A stretch of DNA of 64,000 nucleotides from Streptomyces sp. NBC_01750. GTDB taxonomy: Bacteria > Actinomycetota > Actinomycetes > Streptomycetales > Streptomycetaceae. Where the stretch lies: assembly GCF_035918095.1 (NCBI RefSeq), contig NZ_CP109137.1, positions 4,590,001 through 4,654,000 on the forward strand, read 5' to 3'. Of this stretch, positions 62,629-64,000 are shown in pieces (position 1 is the first letter of the stretch; the number at the start of each line of letters is the position of its first letter). Below the pieces are notes generated by a model. The model ran no database searches. It was not told the DNA's origin and saw nothing but the letters and a program-made list of their open reading frames with translations. Both the position numbers and the translations under genes were made by a program.

Positions 62629-64000
62629 ATGTCGGCGCAGGGTGCGCCGGAGGAGGACGAAGTGCGCAAACTGCTGCCGCTGTTGAACACCAACCCCCAC
62701 GGGGGCGGACGTTCCGCTCTCACCTGCCGGTACCGCTGCGGCGACGCCTGCTTCCACGAGGTGCCGAACACCAGCGACAACGCATATGTCGGCGATGTCA
62801 TCGCGAGCGTGCTCTCCAGACGTTCTATGATGCGCGCCGCCGCCGTCGTGACCGTCGCCGCTGCCGCCGGCAGCGCGACCGTCATCGGGACGGGCGGCGG
62901 GGCGCGGGCCACCGCCGCGCCCGTCGGCTCCGAGGACCGCCACGGGACCGGCCACGGCGGCAGGACCGACGGCGCCCGCGGCCTGCGCTTCGCCGCCGTC
63001 CCGCCCAACAAGGACGACCAGGTCACCGTTCCCGAGGGCTACTCCCAGAACGTCGTCATCCGCTGGGGCGAGCCGATCCTCCGCGGCGCCCCCGCCTTCG
63101 ACTCCGACAAGCAGACCGCCACGGCGCAGGCGGGCCAGTTCGGCTACAACAACGACTTCCTGAGCCTGCTCCCCCTCCGCGGCGAGCACGGTCGCCAGGT
63201 CCTCGTCGCCAACCACGAGTACACCGACGAGATCCTGATGTTCCGCGGCTACGACCCGCAGAACCCGACGCGCGAGCAGGTCGAGATCGCCTGGGCCGCG
63301 CACGGCCTGTCCGTCGTCGTGGTCCAGGAGGAGCACCGCAGCGGCAGGCTCACCCCGGTCACCCGCCACCCGCTCAACCGCCGTCTCACCGCGACCAGCG
63401 AGTTCAAGGTCACCGGCCCGGCCGCGGGCAGCCCCCTGCTGCGTACGAGCGCCGACGGGACCGGTACCAAGGTGCTCGGCACGCTCAACAACTGCGCGGG
63501 CGGCACCACCCCGTGGGGCACCACGCTGCACGGCGAGGAGAACTTCAACCAGTACTTCGCGGGCGGGTCGAGCGCCACGGACAAGCGGTACGGCATCGGC
63601 ACCGGCGCCACCGAGCGGAAGTGGGAGCGTTTCGACAAGCGCTTCGACGTGGCGCAGGAGCCCAACGAGCCGCACCGCTTCGGGTGGGTCGTCGAGCTCG
63701 ATCCGTGCGACCCCGACTTCACACCCCGCAAGCGCACCGCGCTGGGACGCTTCAAGCACGAGGCCGCGCAGCCGCGGCTGACCGCCGACGGGCGCCCCGT
63801 GGTCTACATGGGTGACGACGAGCGCTTCGACTACTTCTACAAGTTCGTGTCGAGCAAGCGGATGAAGAAGGGTTCGAGCCGGGCCGCGCGCGAGCACAAC
63901 CTCACCCTGCTCGACGAGGGCACGCTCTACGTGGCCAAGCTGACCGGCGACAGCCCGGCCGCGGAGATCGACGGCACCGGCAAGCTCCCGGACGACGGCG
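62629..64000 (+). CDS. phoX: PhoX family phosphatase (partial, runs off the window)
   Basis: The first ~457 residues of a PhoX alkaline phosphatase, a Tat-exported enzyme using calcium and iron. The N-terminus is unusual for a secreted protein: about 65 residues (RKLLPLLNTNPHGG, RCGDACFHEVPNTS) precede a Tat-like segment SRRSMMRAAAVVTVAAAAG, an arrangement known in actinobacterial PhoX proteins. The catalytic domain starts with GYSQNVVIRWGEPI and includes LVANHEYTDE and NNCAGGTTPWGT. The ORF is open to the window end; the C-terminus is missing here. Phosphate starvation control is usual for phoX, but no Pho box was recognised. Confidence 0.88.
   Translation, partial: MSAQGAPEEDEVRKLLPLLNTNPHGGGRSALTCRYRCGDACFHEVPNTSDNAYVGDVIASVLSRRSMMRAAAVVTVAAAAGSATVIGTGGGARATAAPVGSEDRHGTGHGGRTDGARGLRFAAVPPNKDDQVTVPEGYSQNVVIRWGEPILRGAPAFDSDKQTATAQAGQFGYNNDFLSLLPLRGEHGRQVLVANHEYTDEILMFRGYDPQNPTREQVEIAWAAHGLSVVVVQEEHRSGRLTPVTRHPLNRRLTATSEFKVTGPAAGSPLLRTSADGTGTKVLGTLNNCAGGTTPWGTTLHGEENFNQYFAGGSSATDKRYGIGTGATERKWERFDKRFDVAQEPNEPHRFGWVVELDPCDPDFTPRKRTALGRFKHEAAQPRLTADGRPVVYMGDDERFDYFYKFVSSKRMKKGSSRAAREHNLTLLDEGTLYVAKLTGDSPAAEIDGTGKLPDDG

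Overview
The window is chromosomal DNA of a Streptomyces-like actinomycete. Coding DNA is very GC-rich with strong G/C at third positions, GTG/TTG starts are common, and the gene content is typical of the group: Bpa proteasome activator, a branched-chain 2-oxoacid dehydrogenase operon, paired Ser/Thr kinases, a mycothiol-dependent-type enzyme and a PhoX phosphatase with an internal Tat-like segment. No tRNA, rRNA, CRISPR array, transposase or integrase was recognised.

Layout. 1-3110 is a small accessory segment (a DUF4262 protein and three unrecognised proteins) that abuts a K+-channel-type TrkA-N protein lacking its membrane half. 3111-20152 is ordinary core: a quinone oxidoreductase, bpa, a three-gene PadR/ABC-exporter locus, a secreted proline-rich protein, two divergent Ser/Thr kinases, an APH-fold kinase and bkdABC. 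20266-37522 is an accessory block between bkdABC and a D,D-carboxypeptidase gene, and most of it reads as a biosynthetic gene cluster. 37598-64000 is core again: dacA-type peptidase, GntR/MFS pair, nitrilase, thioredoxin-NHL protein, M18 aminopeptidase, acyl-CoA dehydrogenase, pirin, AI-2E transporter, aspS, an L,D-transpeptidase-fold lipoprotein, metG, a two-component system, a VWA/TerF-type protein and the start of phoX.

The accessory block is the item of most interest. An acyl carrier protein and a KAS III enzyme (one strand) diverge from an operon that begins with a single-hotdog AfsA-family protein. That operon continues with an unrecognised 205-residue protein, an SDR reductase, an MFS exporter, an unrecognised 281-residue protein, a 4-oxalocrotonate-tautomerase-family protein and a tandem carboxymuconolactone-decarboxylase-fold protein. 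To the left lie RmlA, RmlB, an iron-sulfur 3-dehydratase of the E1/RfbH type and a GT1 glycosyltransferase. The KAS III/ACP/AfsA set recalls the MmyC/MmyA/MmyD set proposed for methylenomycin, so a butenolide, furan or cyclopentenone-like aglycone carrying a 3-deoxygenated 6-deoxysugar is a reasonable working hypothesis. The adjacent BkdABC complex could supply branched acyl-CoA starters, and the neighbouring HAD phosphatase, regulator and lipoprotein may also belong to the system.

Many 3' ends carry long GC-rich hairpins (stems of 9 to 22 bp), and these were used to define transcription units. Start codons were re-chosen from ribosome-binding sites, overlaps and family boundaries and often differ from the longest open frame.
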